Shown here: one piece after another, positions 1-5,472 of the stretch
Numbering within the stretch: position 1 is the stretch's first letter
How the letters are laid out: each line of letters opens with the position of its first letter
Assembly (NCBI GenBank): GCA_003230635.1
Contig: QIFF01000104.1
Coordinates: 1 to 6,703, forward strand
Direction of reading: 5' to 3'
Origin: a bacterium
Lineage (GTDB): Bacteria > SZUA-182
Length of the DNA stretch: 6,703 bases
Notes under the pieces: model-generated
The model's input: only the letters and a program-made list of their open reading frames with translations
Told to the model about the DNA's origin: nothing
Database searches by the model: none
Translations under genes and position numbers: made by a program

Positions 1-271
1 GCCTTATTTGGTTTTCAACCTTGTACCAGATTTTGACATCATCGGCGATTTTTTCCGAGCGCACAATTGCCATGATGTCAAAGTCGCTTTCGTAACTGGT
101 GAAGTGGTCTTCCTTGTGATCATAGCGAAAATCGTAGTCCACGAAGTCTCCCCGGGCGTAACTGCCGAACAAAATAATCATCTCCACCCTTGTTGTGGCA
201 CGAATGATTCCGACAATACTTTCCAGTTCGCTGCGTTTGTGTTCAGGAAGATGTTCGGTGGTTGTTTTCAT
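1..271 (-). CDS. Nucleotidyltransferase-fold protein (MNT family), N-terminal part, probably followed by a HEPN domain
   Basis: This is a partial gene read leftwards from an ATG at 271-269; 90 codons are visible and the frame is open to the window edge. The translation carries the nucleotidyltransferase signature GSYARGD (residues 36-42) and a later metal-binding pair in SDFDIM (D63 and D65), the G-S...D-x-D pattern of the pol-beta/MNT superfamily. The two motifs are separated by an acidic and aromatic insertion of about 20 residues, longer than in minimal MNT antitoxins. From general knowledge, that spacing and the MKTTTEHLPEHK-like start recall stand-alone proteins in which an MNT domain is fused to a C-terminal HEPN domain; the HEPN part would lie outside the window and is inferred. 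Members transfer nucleotides to proteins or RNA, or belong to MNT/HEPN toxin-antitoxin systems; the substrate cannot be told here. The ribosome binding site is weak (GAG five bases before the ATG). A good promoter lies at 409-438. Confidence 0.8.
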   Translation of the reverse strand, partial: MKTTTEHLPEHKRSELESIVGIIRATTRVEMIILFGSYARGDFVDYDFRYDHKEDHFTSYESDFDIMAIVRSEKIADDVKIWYKVENQIR

Positions 272-281
272 AATAGCTCGT

Positions 282-371
282 GTAGGTTGGGTTGAGGAAC
301 GAAACCCAACAACCAGGCAGTGCCTGGAGCCAATTTTTTGTTGGGTTTCATTTTCATTCAACCCAACCTAC
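282..371. repeat. REPIN-like element A (GTAG-hairpin / hairpin-CTAC)
   Basis: GTAG at 282-285 is followed by a perfect 8-bp stem GTTGGGTT/AACCCAAC (286-293 with 303-310). The same stem recurs inverted at 340-347 with 360-367 and ends in CTAC at 368-371. The outer 14 bp (282-295 and 358-371) and inner 12 bp (301-312 and 338-349) are perfect inverted repeats, so the element can form either two side hairpins or one long nested stem. The spacer holds another perfect 7-bp hairpin, CCAGGCA-G-TGCCTGG (313-327). GTAG at the foot of a hairpin, paired head to head, is the known layout of REP doublets (REPINs/BIMEs) mobilised by RAYT transposases. A heptamer, TACCTGC, is tandemly repeated at its right edge (369-385). 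Confidence 0.75.
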
Positions 372-408
372 CTGCTACCTGCTACTTTTTATTGCAATAA
401 GTAGCTAA

Positions 409-438
409 ATAATATATCGTATAAAGACCAAATGTCAA
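409..438 (-). promoter_or_regulatory. Sigma70-type promoter for the leftward nucleotidyltransferase gene
   Basis: On the minus strand a perfect -35 box, TTGACA (438-433), is followed after 18 bp by TATTAT (414-409). TATATT, two bases closer at 16-bp spacing, is an alternative -10. Transcription would start near 402 and give a leader of about 130 nt before the ATG at 271. That leader would contain the whole palindromic element at 282-371. This is the best promoter match I found in the window; it is read from sequence only. Confidence 0.55.
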
Positions 439-466
439 TTAAAATTACCAAATGCCAAATTTAATT
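427..466. repeat. Imperfect 20-bp tandem repeat, AT-rich
   Basis: Two adjacent 20-bp units begin with ACCAAATG (427-446 and 447-466) and agree at 16 of 20 positions. The following bases (467-479) partly resemble an inverted unit (ATTTGTCAT). The repeat overlaps the -35 box of the leftward promoter, so it could be a regulator binding site or simply another dispersed intergenic repeat; the sequence does not decide. Confidence 0.5.
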
Positions 467-480
467 TGATATTTGTCATC

Positions 481-498
481 CCCCTGCTTTCGCAGGGG
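481..498. repeat. Perfect 7-bp GC-rich hairpin
   Basis: CCCCTGC (481-487) pairs with GCAGGGG (492-498) across a TTTC loop. No T-tract follows on either strand, and no gene ends here, so a Rho-independent terminator is unlikely. The TTTCG loop context resembles short dispersed hairpin repeats seen in intergenic DNA of many bacteria. It would lie in the mnmG leader if transcription starts upstream of it. Confidence 0.5.
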
Positions 499-502
499 CA
501 AG

Positions 503-522
503 CCTCTGTGCCCTCTGTGGTT
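503..522 (-). repeat. Dispersed 20-bp CACAGAG repeat, copy 1 (before the mnmG start)
   Basis: Read on the minus strand this 20-mer consists of two CACAGAG units 10 bp apart. It matches 2419-2438 (plus strand) at 19 of 20 positions, so the copies form an inverted pair bracketing mnmG. Copy 1 ends 13 bases before the mnmG ATG, leaving no room for a usual ribosome binding site except in the short stretch after it, and none is visible there. Confidence 0.6.
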
Positions 523-535
523 GGGTTTTAACAAA

Positions 536-928
536 ATGTATATCTGTGATGAAGAATACGAAATAATCGTAGTTGGGGCCGGGCATGCCGGTTGTGAGGC
601 CGCTCTGGCCTGCGCCAGGATGGGGGCCAAGACCCTCTTGCTGACCATGAATCTGGATACGGTGGCCCTGATGCCCTGCAACCCGGCCATCGGCGGGGTG
701 GCCAAGGGGCATCTGGTGCGCGAGATTGATGCCCTGGGCGGGGAGATGGCAAAGAACATTGACCGCACCGGGATTCAGTTTCGCATGCTGAATACCAAAA
801 AGGGGGTGGCGGTTCAGGCACCCCGCGCCCAGGCCGATAAGCAGCAGTATCGCCTCAGTATGCGTCAGGTGCTGGAGGCCCAGGATAACTTGCATTTAAA
901 GCAGGAGATGGTGGAGGATGGTGGATGA
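536..928 (+). CDS. mnmG: MnmG (GidA), N-terminal fragment with the FAD-binding motif; frame ends early
   Basis: This frame encodes the first part of MnmG, the FAD-dependent subunit of the MnmE-MnmG enzyme that adds (carboxymethyl)aminomethyl to wobble U34 of tRNAs. The protein starts [10 protein letters not shown] and carries the dinucleotide-binding motif GAGHAG (residues 14-19), then the family block MPCNPAIGG with the conserved Cys48 (equivalent to E. coli Cys47), GKGHLV-like and [10 protein letters not shown] stretches, and RAQAD. It runs to residue 124 in line with E. coli MnmG, then reads E-M-V-E-D-G-G and stops at TGA 926-928. The continuation is in another frame from 918. I chose the ATG at 536 because it aligns with known MnmG starts; an upstream in-frame ATG at 473 lies in repeat DNA. 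No clear Shine-Dalgarno precedes the start. Identity is certain; whether this is half of a pseudogene, an artefact or a real split subunit is open. Confidence 0.85.
   Translation: MYICDEEYEIIVVGAGHAGCEAALACARMGAKTLLLTMNLDTVALMPCNPAIGGVAKGHLVREIDALGGEMAKNIDRTGIQFRMLNTKKGVAVQAPRAQADKQQYRLSMRQVLEAQDNLHLKQEMVEDGG
903..907 (+). promoter_or_regulatory. Possible internal ribosome binding site for the second mnmG frame
   Basis: AGGAG lies 10 bases before the ATG at 918. That ATG lies eight bases upstream of the TGA (926-928) of the first frame, an arrangement compatible with translational coupling. The motif also simply encodes conserved protein sequence, so it may be coincidental. Confidence 0.3.
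907..926 (+). repeat. 10-bp tandem duplication that breaks the mnmG frame
   Basis: GATGGTGGA occurs at 907-915 and again at 917-925, a period of 10 bp. Removing one 10-bp unit (for example 908-917) joins the two mnmG frames exactly, giving [15 protein letters not shown]. That stretch aligns without a gap to the E. coli MnmG segment around its VEDLIVEN sequence. Because 10 is not a multiple of three, the extra copy shifts the frame and brings TGA 926-928 into phase. Confidence 0.8.
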
Positions 929-2456
929 CCTTCTGGTAGAGAAGGGGCGGTTGCTGGGGGTGGCTACCCAGGAGGGCGCCCGCTACCACGCCAAGGCGGT
1001 AGTCATCTGCACCGGCACATTTTTGAACGGCTTGATTCACCTGGGCTTGATCAGCTATGCGGCCGGCCGGGCCGGGGAGTTCCCGGCGCTTAAATTGGCT
1101 GCTTCCTACCAGAGGTTGGGTTTTGAGCGGGGGCGTTTAAAGACCGGCACCCCTCCCCGCCTGGACGGGAAAACGATTGATTTTAGCGCTGCTTCTGTCC
1201 AAAATGGCGATTTCCAGCCCCAGCCCTTTTCCTTTGCCACTACCCGGTTGAACTGTGAGCAAATCCCCTGTTACCTGAATTATACCAACCCCAAGACCCA
1301 TGAGATTATCCGCCGCAATCTGGATAAATCCCCCCTCTACTGCGGGCGTATCAAGGGCGTCGGGCCGCGTTATTGCCCTTCCATTGAGGACAAGGTGGTG
1401 CGCTTTGCCGACAGGCCCCGCCATCAGATTTTCCTGGAGCCGGAGGGGCGTTATACTTCTGAAATCTATGCCAACGGGGTCTCCACCAGCCTGCCCCTGG
1501 AGGTGCAGATTGAATTTTTGCGCAGCATAGAAGGGCTGGAGCGGGTAGAGGTAATGCGCCCGGGTTATGCCATTGAGTATGACTTTATTCCCCCCACCCA
1601 GTTGAAGCCCACCCTGGAGACCAAGCTGGTAGAGGGTTTGTACCACGCCGGGCAGATTAACGGCACTTCGGGTTACGAGGAAGCGGCGGCGCAGGGGCTT
1701 TACGCCGGAATCAATGCAGTGCTTAAAATCCGGGGCAGGGAGCCCTTCTTACTTTCGCGGGCCCAGGCTTATATAGGGGTGATGGTGGATGACCTGGTTA
1801 CCAAGGGTACTCTGGAACCCTACCGCATGTTTACCTCGCGGGCCGAGTACCGCCTGCTTTTGCGCCAGGATAACGCCGATTTGCGCTTGATGGAAATCGG
1901 TCACAATTTGGGACTGATTGGCGGGGAGCAATTTAAGTTTTTAGGGGAGAAACGCCGCCAGCTTGCTGCAGGAGTAGCCTATTTAAAGAAGACTTATCTT
2001 GCCCCGGGGAACGGAACAGATGGGTGGTTCCAAAGGCATCAGTTGCCTGTCTTGAAAAACCCCAAACCCCTGGCCGATATTTTGAAGCGCCCGGGGGTGG
2101 GGTATAATGAATTGAAAGAACTGGGTCCCAAAGTGCCTGATGTTCCGCCAATGGTGGCTAAGCAGGTGGAATGGGAGCTGAAATACGAGGGGTATATCCA
2201 GCGCCAAAGGCTGCAGGTGCAAAAATTCCAGCGCCTGGAAAGACAAAGCATCCCTTTAAAAATTGATTATCAAGCCATTCCCTGTTTATCAACTGAAGTG
2301 CGCCAGAGGTTTGAGCAGGTGCGCCCGCTTTGTCTGGGGCAGGCGGCGCGCATTCCCGGTATCACCCCGGCGGCCATAGCCGTTCTGATGGTCTATTTGC
2401 AGAGGGCGGCAAAGGTGGAACCACAGAGTGCACAGAGGAAAATTAGTCGTCAGTAG
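918..2456 (+). CDS. mnmG: MnmG (GidA), C-terminal 512 residues, in a shifted frame
   Basis: This frame holds the rest of MnmG. It contains RLKTGTPPR, the family signature [15 protein letters not shown] with the second conserved cysteine (residue 153 here, about 277 in the joined protein), [44 protein letters not shown], the region [23 protein letters not shown], and the C-terminal tRNA/MnmE-binding helical domain ending in the family block [18 protein letters not shown]. Joined to the first fragment, without one 10-bp unit, the protein would be 636 residues, normal for MnmG. All 512 codons are open and conserved, arguing against an old pseudogene. The last residues after YLQR are encoded by a dispersed repeat (2419-2438), and the TAG stop falls inside a REPIN-like element, so the C-terminus has been rewritten by repeats. 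The ATG at 918 is the first codon usable for separate translation. Confidence 0.9.
   Translation: MVDDLLVEKGRLLGVATQEGARYHAKAVVICTGTFLNGLIHLGLISYAAGRAGEFPALKLAASYQRLGFERGRLKTGTPPRLDGKTIDFSAASVQNGDFQPQPFSFATTRLNCEQIPCYLNYTNPKTHEIIRRNLDKSPLYCGRIKGVGPRYCPSIEDKVVRFADRPRHQIFLEPEGRYTSEIYANGVSTSLPLEVQIEFLRSIEGLERVEVMRPGYAIEYDFIPPTQLKPTLETKLVEGLYHAGQINGTSGYEEAAAQGLYAGINAVLKIRGREPFLLSRAQAYIGVMVDDLVTKGTLEPYRMFTSRAEYRLLLRQDNADLRLMEIGHNLGLIGGEQFKFLGEKRRQLAAGVAYLKKTYLAPGNGTDGWFQRHQLPVLKNPKPLADILKRPGVGYNELKELGPKVPDVPPMVAKQVEWELKYEGYIQRQRLQVQKFQRLERQSIPLKIDYQAIPCLSTEVRQRFEQVRPLCLGQAARIPGITPAAIAVLMVYLQRAAKVEPQSAQRKISRQ
2419..2438 (+). repeat. Dispersed 20-bp CACAGAG repeat, copy 2 (inside the mnmG 3' end)
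   Basis: This copy starts AACCACAGAG and matches the reverse complement of 503-522 with one mismatch (T2429). It lies within the coding sequence and encodes the tail residues around EPQSAQR, after the last conserved MnmG block. It shows that the repeat has entered or replaced the extreme 3' end of the gene. Confidence 0.6.
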
Positions 2457-2528
2457 GGTGGATTAAGGAGCGCAGCGACGAATCCACCGTCAAAATTTGG
2501 TGGATCCGCTTTGCTTGATCCACCCTAC
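2453..2528. repeat. REPIN-like element B, overlapping the mnmG stop codon
   Basis: GTAG (2453-2456) precedes a perfect 8-bp stem GGTGGATT/AATCCACC (2457-2464 with 2481-2488). A second perfect stem, GGTGGATC/GATCCACC (2499-2506 with 2517-2524), ends in CTAC (2525-2528). The outermost 11 bp (2453-2463 and 2518-2528) form a perfect inverted repeat. The plan is that of element A with a different stem sequence. The TAG within the leading GTAG is the mnmG stop. An 8-bp direct repeat, ACGACTGT, straddles the right edge (2527-2534 and 2541-2548). Folded RNA here could protect or terminate the mnmG transcript. Confidence 0.75.
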
Positions 2529-2559
2529 GACTGTTGACGGACGACTGTGGTTAGTTTTT

Positions 2560-2566
2560 AGGGAGG
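2560..2566 (+). promoter_or_regulatory. Ribosome binding site that fixes the haem-protein start
   Basis: AGGGAGG lies five bases before the ATG at 2572. It favours that start over the in-frame ATG at 2497, which sits within the REPIN-like element. Confidence 0.65.
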
Positions 2567-2571
2567 GTGGC

Positions 2572-2940
2572 ATGCGTAAAAGTATTTTATTAGTTCTGCT
2601 TTGTATAGCTGGCTTGGCTTGCAGCACCCTTGGCGAACCCTTCAAGCCGCCTCGCCCTGAGCCGGATGTGGAGGCGGAGGCAATTGATAAGTTAAGTGTT
2701 GAGGATTCCTTGCCCGCTTCGCATTTAATGGAGGACGTAGCAGGCAATATCTCTCCGGATGACAGGAAATACCTGGACGAGAAATGCAGCCGCTGCCATG
2801 AGTTGGATCGCATCCTCTGGACTCATCGCGCCCCCCGCTCGGTATGGAAAAGGGTGCTGGATGAACCGCAGCACCGGGAAGTGAGGCTGGGGCCGAGAGG
2901 GAAAGAGCGAATTTACAAAATCTTTCACTCCCGCCAGTAA
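2572..2940 (+). CDS. Small exported mono-haem c-type cytochrome-like protein
   Basis: This 122-residue protein has an N-terminal export signal (MRKSILLVLLCIAGLACS) and one CxxCH haem-attachment motif, CSRCH, at residues 72-76. A proline- and acid-rich linker (about 22-60) joins the two. Cys17 could be lipidated, but the residue at -3 is Gly, so the lipobox is poor and a soluble periplasmic or anchored form is equally possible. The family pattern of small haem domains, CxxCH then an R/W-containing helix then a C-terminal helix, is recognisable (VWKRVLDE, RIYKIF). The usual distal methionine is missing: the only methionines are 1 and 53, both before the motif. The start at 2572 follows a strong AGGGAGG (2560-2566); an upstream ATG at 2497 lies in repeat DNA. 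It follows mnmG by 115 bp and probably has its own expression. A redox or sensory partner cannot be identified here. Confidence 0.75.
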   Translation: MRKSILLVLLCIAGLACSTLGEPFKPPRPEPDVEAEAIDKLSVEDSLPASHLMEDVAGNISPDDRKYLDEKCSRCHELDRILWTHRAPRSVWKRVLDEPQHREVRLGPRGKERIYKIFHSRQ

Positions 2941-2951
2941 GGGTGGGTTTG

Positions 2952-3003
2952 GTAGGCGCAGGCTTCAGCCTGCGAGGGAACGCAGCCTAAAGGCTGCGGC
3001 TAC
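2952..3003. repeat. REPIN-like element C between convergent genes
   Basis: GTAG (2952-2955) plus one G leads to a perfect 8-bp hairpin with a TC loop (CGCAGGCT at 2957-2964, AGCCTGCG at 2967-2974). After six bases comes a second perfect 8-bp hairpin with an AA loop (2981-2988 and 2991-2998), then one G and CTAC (3000-3003). The symmetry is exact at both ends. It sits 11 bases after the haem-protein stop and 9 bases before the mnmE stop on the other strand. In either direction it could act as an mRNA 3'-end stabiliser; there is no T-tract of a standard terminator. Confidence 0.8.
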
Positions 3004-3012
3004 CAGGGCCAG

Positions 3013-4383
3013 TTATTTCCCAATACAAAAATTACTGAAAATCCGCTCCAGTAAATCCTTGCTAGTGTTCAGACCGATGATCTCTCCCAGGTTGTCCAGG
3101 GCTTCTTTAATATCTGTGGCGATTAACTCCGGCAGGGGCGCATGCTGTGCCTGATTAAGTCTGGTCAGGGCGTGGGCTAAGGCCTGGCGGTGGCGCAGGT
3201 TAGTGAGCAATACTTCCTGCTGATTTGTGTTCCGCCCATGGTGTAAGAGTTGAACAATTTGTTCCTCCAGTTGCTCTGTTCCCTTACCATGTTTGGCGGA
3301 AATCTTAACCAGCCTTACCCGGGGCAAGTCAGCTTTGATTTGTTCCAGTTCAATGGCTTGGGGCAGGTCTTGTTTATTTATTACCACTACCGTCTTGGTC
3401 TTGTCCACCATTTGCATAAGGCGGTGGTCATCTTGCTCTAAGGGCTGGCTGCCGTCCAGCAGCAGTAAAATCAGATCGGCCCCTTGCAGGCTGCTTATGC
3501 CCCGGCGAATGCCTTCCTGTTCCACCTCATCCTGGCTGTGGGTAATTCCGGCGGTGTCAATCAGGCGCAGGGGAAAACCGGCCAGTTGGAATGACTCTTC
3601 AATTGTGTCGCGGGTGGTTCCGGGCACCGCCGTGACAATCGCCCGTTCTTGTTTAAGCAGGCGGTTCAGCAGGCTGGACTTGCCCACATTGGGGCGGCCG
3701 GCCAGGACTACCTTAATCCCTTCCCGCAGCAGTCGCCCCTCTTCAAAGCTGGCAATCAGACGACTTATTTGCCGGTTTATTTCCTCCAATTCGGTTTTGA
3801 TGGCTGTCCTGTCACTGGCCTCCAGGTCTTCTTCTGGGAAATCCAATTCCACCTCCACCTGGGCCAGTACGTTCAGCAGTTGCTCTTGCCAGGCCTTGAT
3901 CTGTTGGGAAAGGGTTCCCTCCAACTGGGCGGTGGCTGCCTTCAGAGCGGCGTCACTTTTGGCGTTTATAACCTCAATTACCGCCTCGGCCTGGGTCAGG
4001 TCAATGCGTCCGTTTAGGAAGGCGCGTTTGGTGAATTCGCCGGGTTCAGCCAGGCGTGCCCCGGCCTGAAGACACAAGTCCAGGGTTTTGCGCAGTGGCA
4101 GGCTGCCCCCGTGGCAGTTGATTTCCACCACATCCTCACGGGTGAAGCTGTGGGGAGTGCGCATAATGGAAAGCAGCACCTCGTCTATATCCCCCCGGCC
4201 GTTGTGAATAAAACCGTGATGCAGGGTATGAGAGGAGAAATCTTTTATTTCCTGTTCCCCCGAGGGGCGGAAAATTCGGCCGGCAATGGCCAGAGCAGCC
4301 GGGCCGCTCAGGCGTACAATCCCAATCCCGCTGCTGCCGGGTGGGGTAGCCGGGGCGACTATTGTGTCTAAATTATCAAGCAT
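3013..4383 (-). CDS. mnmE: MnmE (TrmE), tRNA U34-modifying GTPase
   Basis: The 456-residue product is full length for MnmE, the potassium-activated GTPase that partners MnmG and uses a folate one-carbon unit to modify U34 of tRNAs. The N-terminal folate-binding and dimerisation domain starts MLDNLDTIVAPATPPG. The G domain is complete: G1 GRPNVGKS (229-236), G2 TTRDTIEE (256-263), G3 DTAG (276-279), G4 NKQD (336-339) and SAK (362-364). The C-terminal catalytic motif CIGK (453-456), with its essential cysteine, ends the protein. Nothing looks damaged. It starts three bases after the phosphoesterase stop and is probably the last gene of the minus-strand operon; its own ribosome binding site is weak (AAGG about a dozen bases upstream), suggesting translational coupling. 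Its partner mnmG lies convergently about 550 bp away. The protein acts in the cytoplasm. Confidence 0.97.
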   Translation of the reverse strand: MLDNLDTIVAPATPPGSSGIGIVRLSGPAALAIAGRIFRPSGEQEIKDFSSHTLHHGFIHNGRGDIDEVLLSIMRTPHSFTREDVVEINCHGGSLPLRKTLDLCLQAGARLAEPGEFTKRAFLNGRIDLTQAEAVIEVINAKSDAALKAATAQLEGTLSQQIKAWQEQLLNVLAQVEVELDFPEEDLEASDRTAIKTELEEINRQISRLIASFEEGRLLREGIKVVLAGRPNVGKSSLLNRLLKQERAIVTAVPGTTRDTIEESFQLAGFPLRLIDTAGITHSQDEVEQEGIRRGISSLQGADLILLLLDGSQPLEQDDHRLMQMVDKTKTVVVINKQDLPQAIELEQIKADLPRVRLVKISAKHGKGTEQLEEQIVQLLHHGRNTNQQEVLLTNLRHRQALAHALTRLNQAQHAPLPELIATDIKEALDNLGEIIGLNTSKDLLERIFSNFCIGK

Positions 4384-4386
4384 TGT

Positions 4387-5472
4387 TTACTCTACCTTAA
4401 TCACTTCCGTCTTGACCTCGTCAGGGGTAACGGTAACCAGCACATAGTGGAAAAAGCTGTTTTTACCGTGTAGGGGTGCGCCTGCTCCTCCGGTAATGAT
4501 ATAGTTTGTTTTCCCCTTTTGGATTTCCCCGTAGCTGTGGATATGAGCGGCGAATACCGTGTCCACCTTATATTTTGCCACCAGGTCAAAGAGCCATTGG
4601 GTATTCAGAGGCAGATCCATCCCGTAACGGCGCTGGGGATGGGGGTCAAAGGGGGGCACATGCAGGAAGATAAAACTGCGCAAATCGGTATTGGCGGCCA
4701 GTTCCTTGCTCAGCCAGCGGTATTGGGTGTCACTCAAGCGTGCATAAGAGTTATCCAGGATGATAAAATGGCAACCGGCAAAGCGGAAGGAATAGTAGGC
4801 AGGGCCGAATAGTTCGTTAAAAACCTTTCTCCCCCGGCGCAGGATATCGTGATTGCCCAGGGCAAAGAAAAAGGGGTAATCGGCTTCCTGAATGAAGTTC
4901 AGGAATTGATAGTATTCTGCTCGGGTACCGTTAGTGACAATATCGCCGCAGTTGACCAGGAACAAGGGCTTATGCCGGTTGGCCCGGCGCAGGACTTTTT
5001 GGAAAATTTTGGGGTTGTCGCGGTTATCCCCCATAACCACAAATTGAAAGCCGGGTTCATCCCAAAGGGTCTTCAGCTTAATCCGCTTGTTTTGGCCGGG
5101 CGCCAGTTCCAGTTGGAAGCTAATCCCCTTGTCGCTGGCCTGGAAGCTTTCCACCCCTTCCAGGCTAATGCGGGAGGGATAGAGATTGGCTAGTTTAAAC
5201 TTGAGCTTTTGGGGGCTGGTGGTTGCTGTTTTTTGCCAGGGATAGAGCTTAATCTGGGCGGAAAGTCCCAGCAGCCAGACCTGAACCTCGTTTCCTTTCA
5301 GACTGCGGATAAATCCGCCTTCAACCTCAACCACCGTGTTGCCGACCCGCACCCGGGACAGACCCCCGGTCAGGGCTGCTTGCTGCTCGGCCCAGACCGT
5401 GTTTCCCAAGCCTAACAGCAGCGCAAGTCCCAAGACCAGCCAGAGCCTGGCAGGTTTGTTAATACCTTTCAC
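4387..5472 (-). CDS. Secreted calcineurin-like metallophosphoesterase
   Basis: This 361-residue protein starts with a signal peptide (hydrophobic core about residues 9-23, likely cut after VWA at 28). An N-terminal region of about 110 residues, probably beta-rich, precedes the phosphoesterase domain. Metal-site motifs run in the usual order: GDNR (148-151, where the classical D-x-H histidine is replaced by Arg), CGDI (175-178), GNHD (206-209), HVPP (His271) and AHIH (309-312). The substrate cannot be predicted; the fold covers phosphodiesterases, nucleotidases and phosphatases, and a purple-acid-phosphatase-like role is one option. The start is GTG, overlapping the TGA of the upstream cvpA-like gene in GTGA, a sign of translational coupling. 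A weak AGGG precedes it. The export signal places it outside the cytoplasmic membrane, unlike its downstream neighbour MnmE, so co-transcription need not mean shared function. Confidence 0.9.
   Translation of the reverse strand: MKGINKPARLWLVLGLALLLGLGNTVWAEQQAALTGGLSRVRVGNTVVEVEGGFIRSLKGNEVQVWLLGLSAQIKLYPWQKTATTSPQKLKFKLANLYPSRISLEGVESFQASDKGISFQLELAPGQNKRIKLKTLWDEPGFQFVVMGDNRDNPKIFQKVLRRANRHKPLFLVNCGDIVTNGTRAEYYQFLNFIQEADYPFFFALGNHDILRRGRKVFNELFGPAYYSFRFAGCHFIILDNSYARLSDTQYRWLSKELAANTDLRSFIFLHVPPFDPHPQRRYGMDLPLNTQWLFDLVAKYKVDTVFAAHIHSYGEIQKGKTNYIITGGAGAPLHGKNSFFHYVLVTVTPDEVKTEVIKVE

Noticed and set aside
8..295. 95-codon plus-strand frame at the left edge
   Set aside because: The minus strand here encodes a clear nucleotidyltransferase motif set; the plus frame is its shadow and ends in element A.
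392..425. Rightward promoter for mnmG (TTGCAA at 392-397 with TATCGT or TATAAA)
   Set aside because: Neither -10 has both good sequence and good spacing (17 bp to TATCGT, 22 bp to TATAAA). I do not claim it.
282..522. CRISPR array or tRNA/rRNA gene in the divergent intergenic region
   Set aside because: Repeats here are inverted or short tandem copies without regular spacers, and no tRNA cloverleaf or rRNA sequence is recognisable.
473..535. Upstream in-frame ATG at 473 as the mnmG start
   Set aside because: The extra 21 codons are encoded by a hairpin repeat and the 20-bp dispersed repeat, and MnmG proteins align from the ATG at 536.
917..930. prfB-like programmed +1 frameshift at GGA-TGA-C in mnmG
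   Set aside because: A +1 shift there would join the frames, but the slippery codon GGA re-pairs poorly with GAU and the product would carry extra residues. The exact 10-bp duplication explains the break better.
1137..1646. 169-codon minus-strand frame antisense to mnmG
   Set aside because: It mirrors conserved mnmG coding sequence and shows no independent features of a gene.
2497..2571. Extended N-terminus of the haem protein from ATG 2497
   Set aside because: It would place repeat-derived residues before the export signal; the strong ribosome binding site at 2560-2566 favours 2572.
2951..3004. Classic Rho-independent terminator between the convergent genes
   Set aside because: The hairpins are strong, but no T-tract follows on either strand. 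The GTAG/CTAC symmetry fits a REPIN-like element better.
3293..4069. Long plus-strand open frame (258 codons) antisense to mnmE
   Set aside because: It is a shadow of mnmE: composition is low-complexity Ser/Arg-rich, with no recognisable domain or ribosome binding site.
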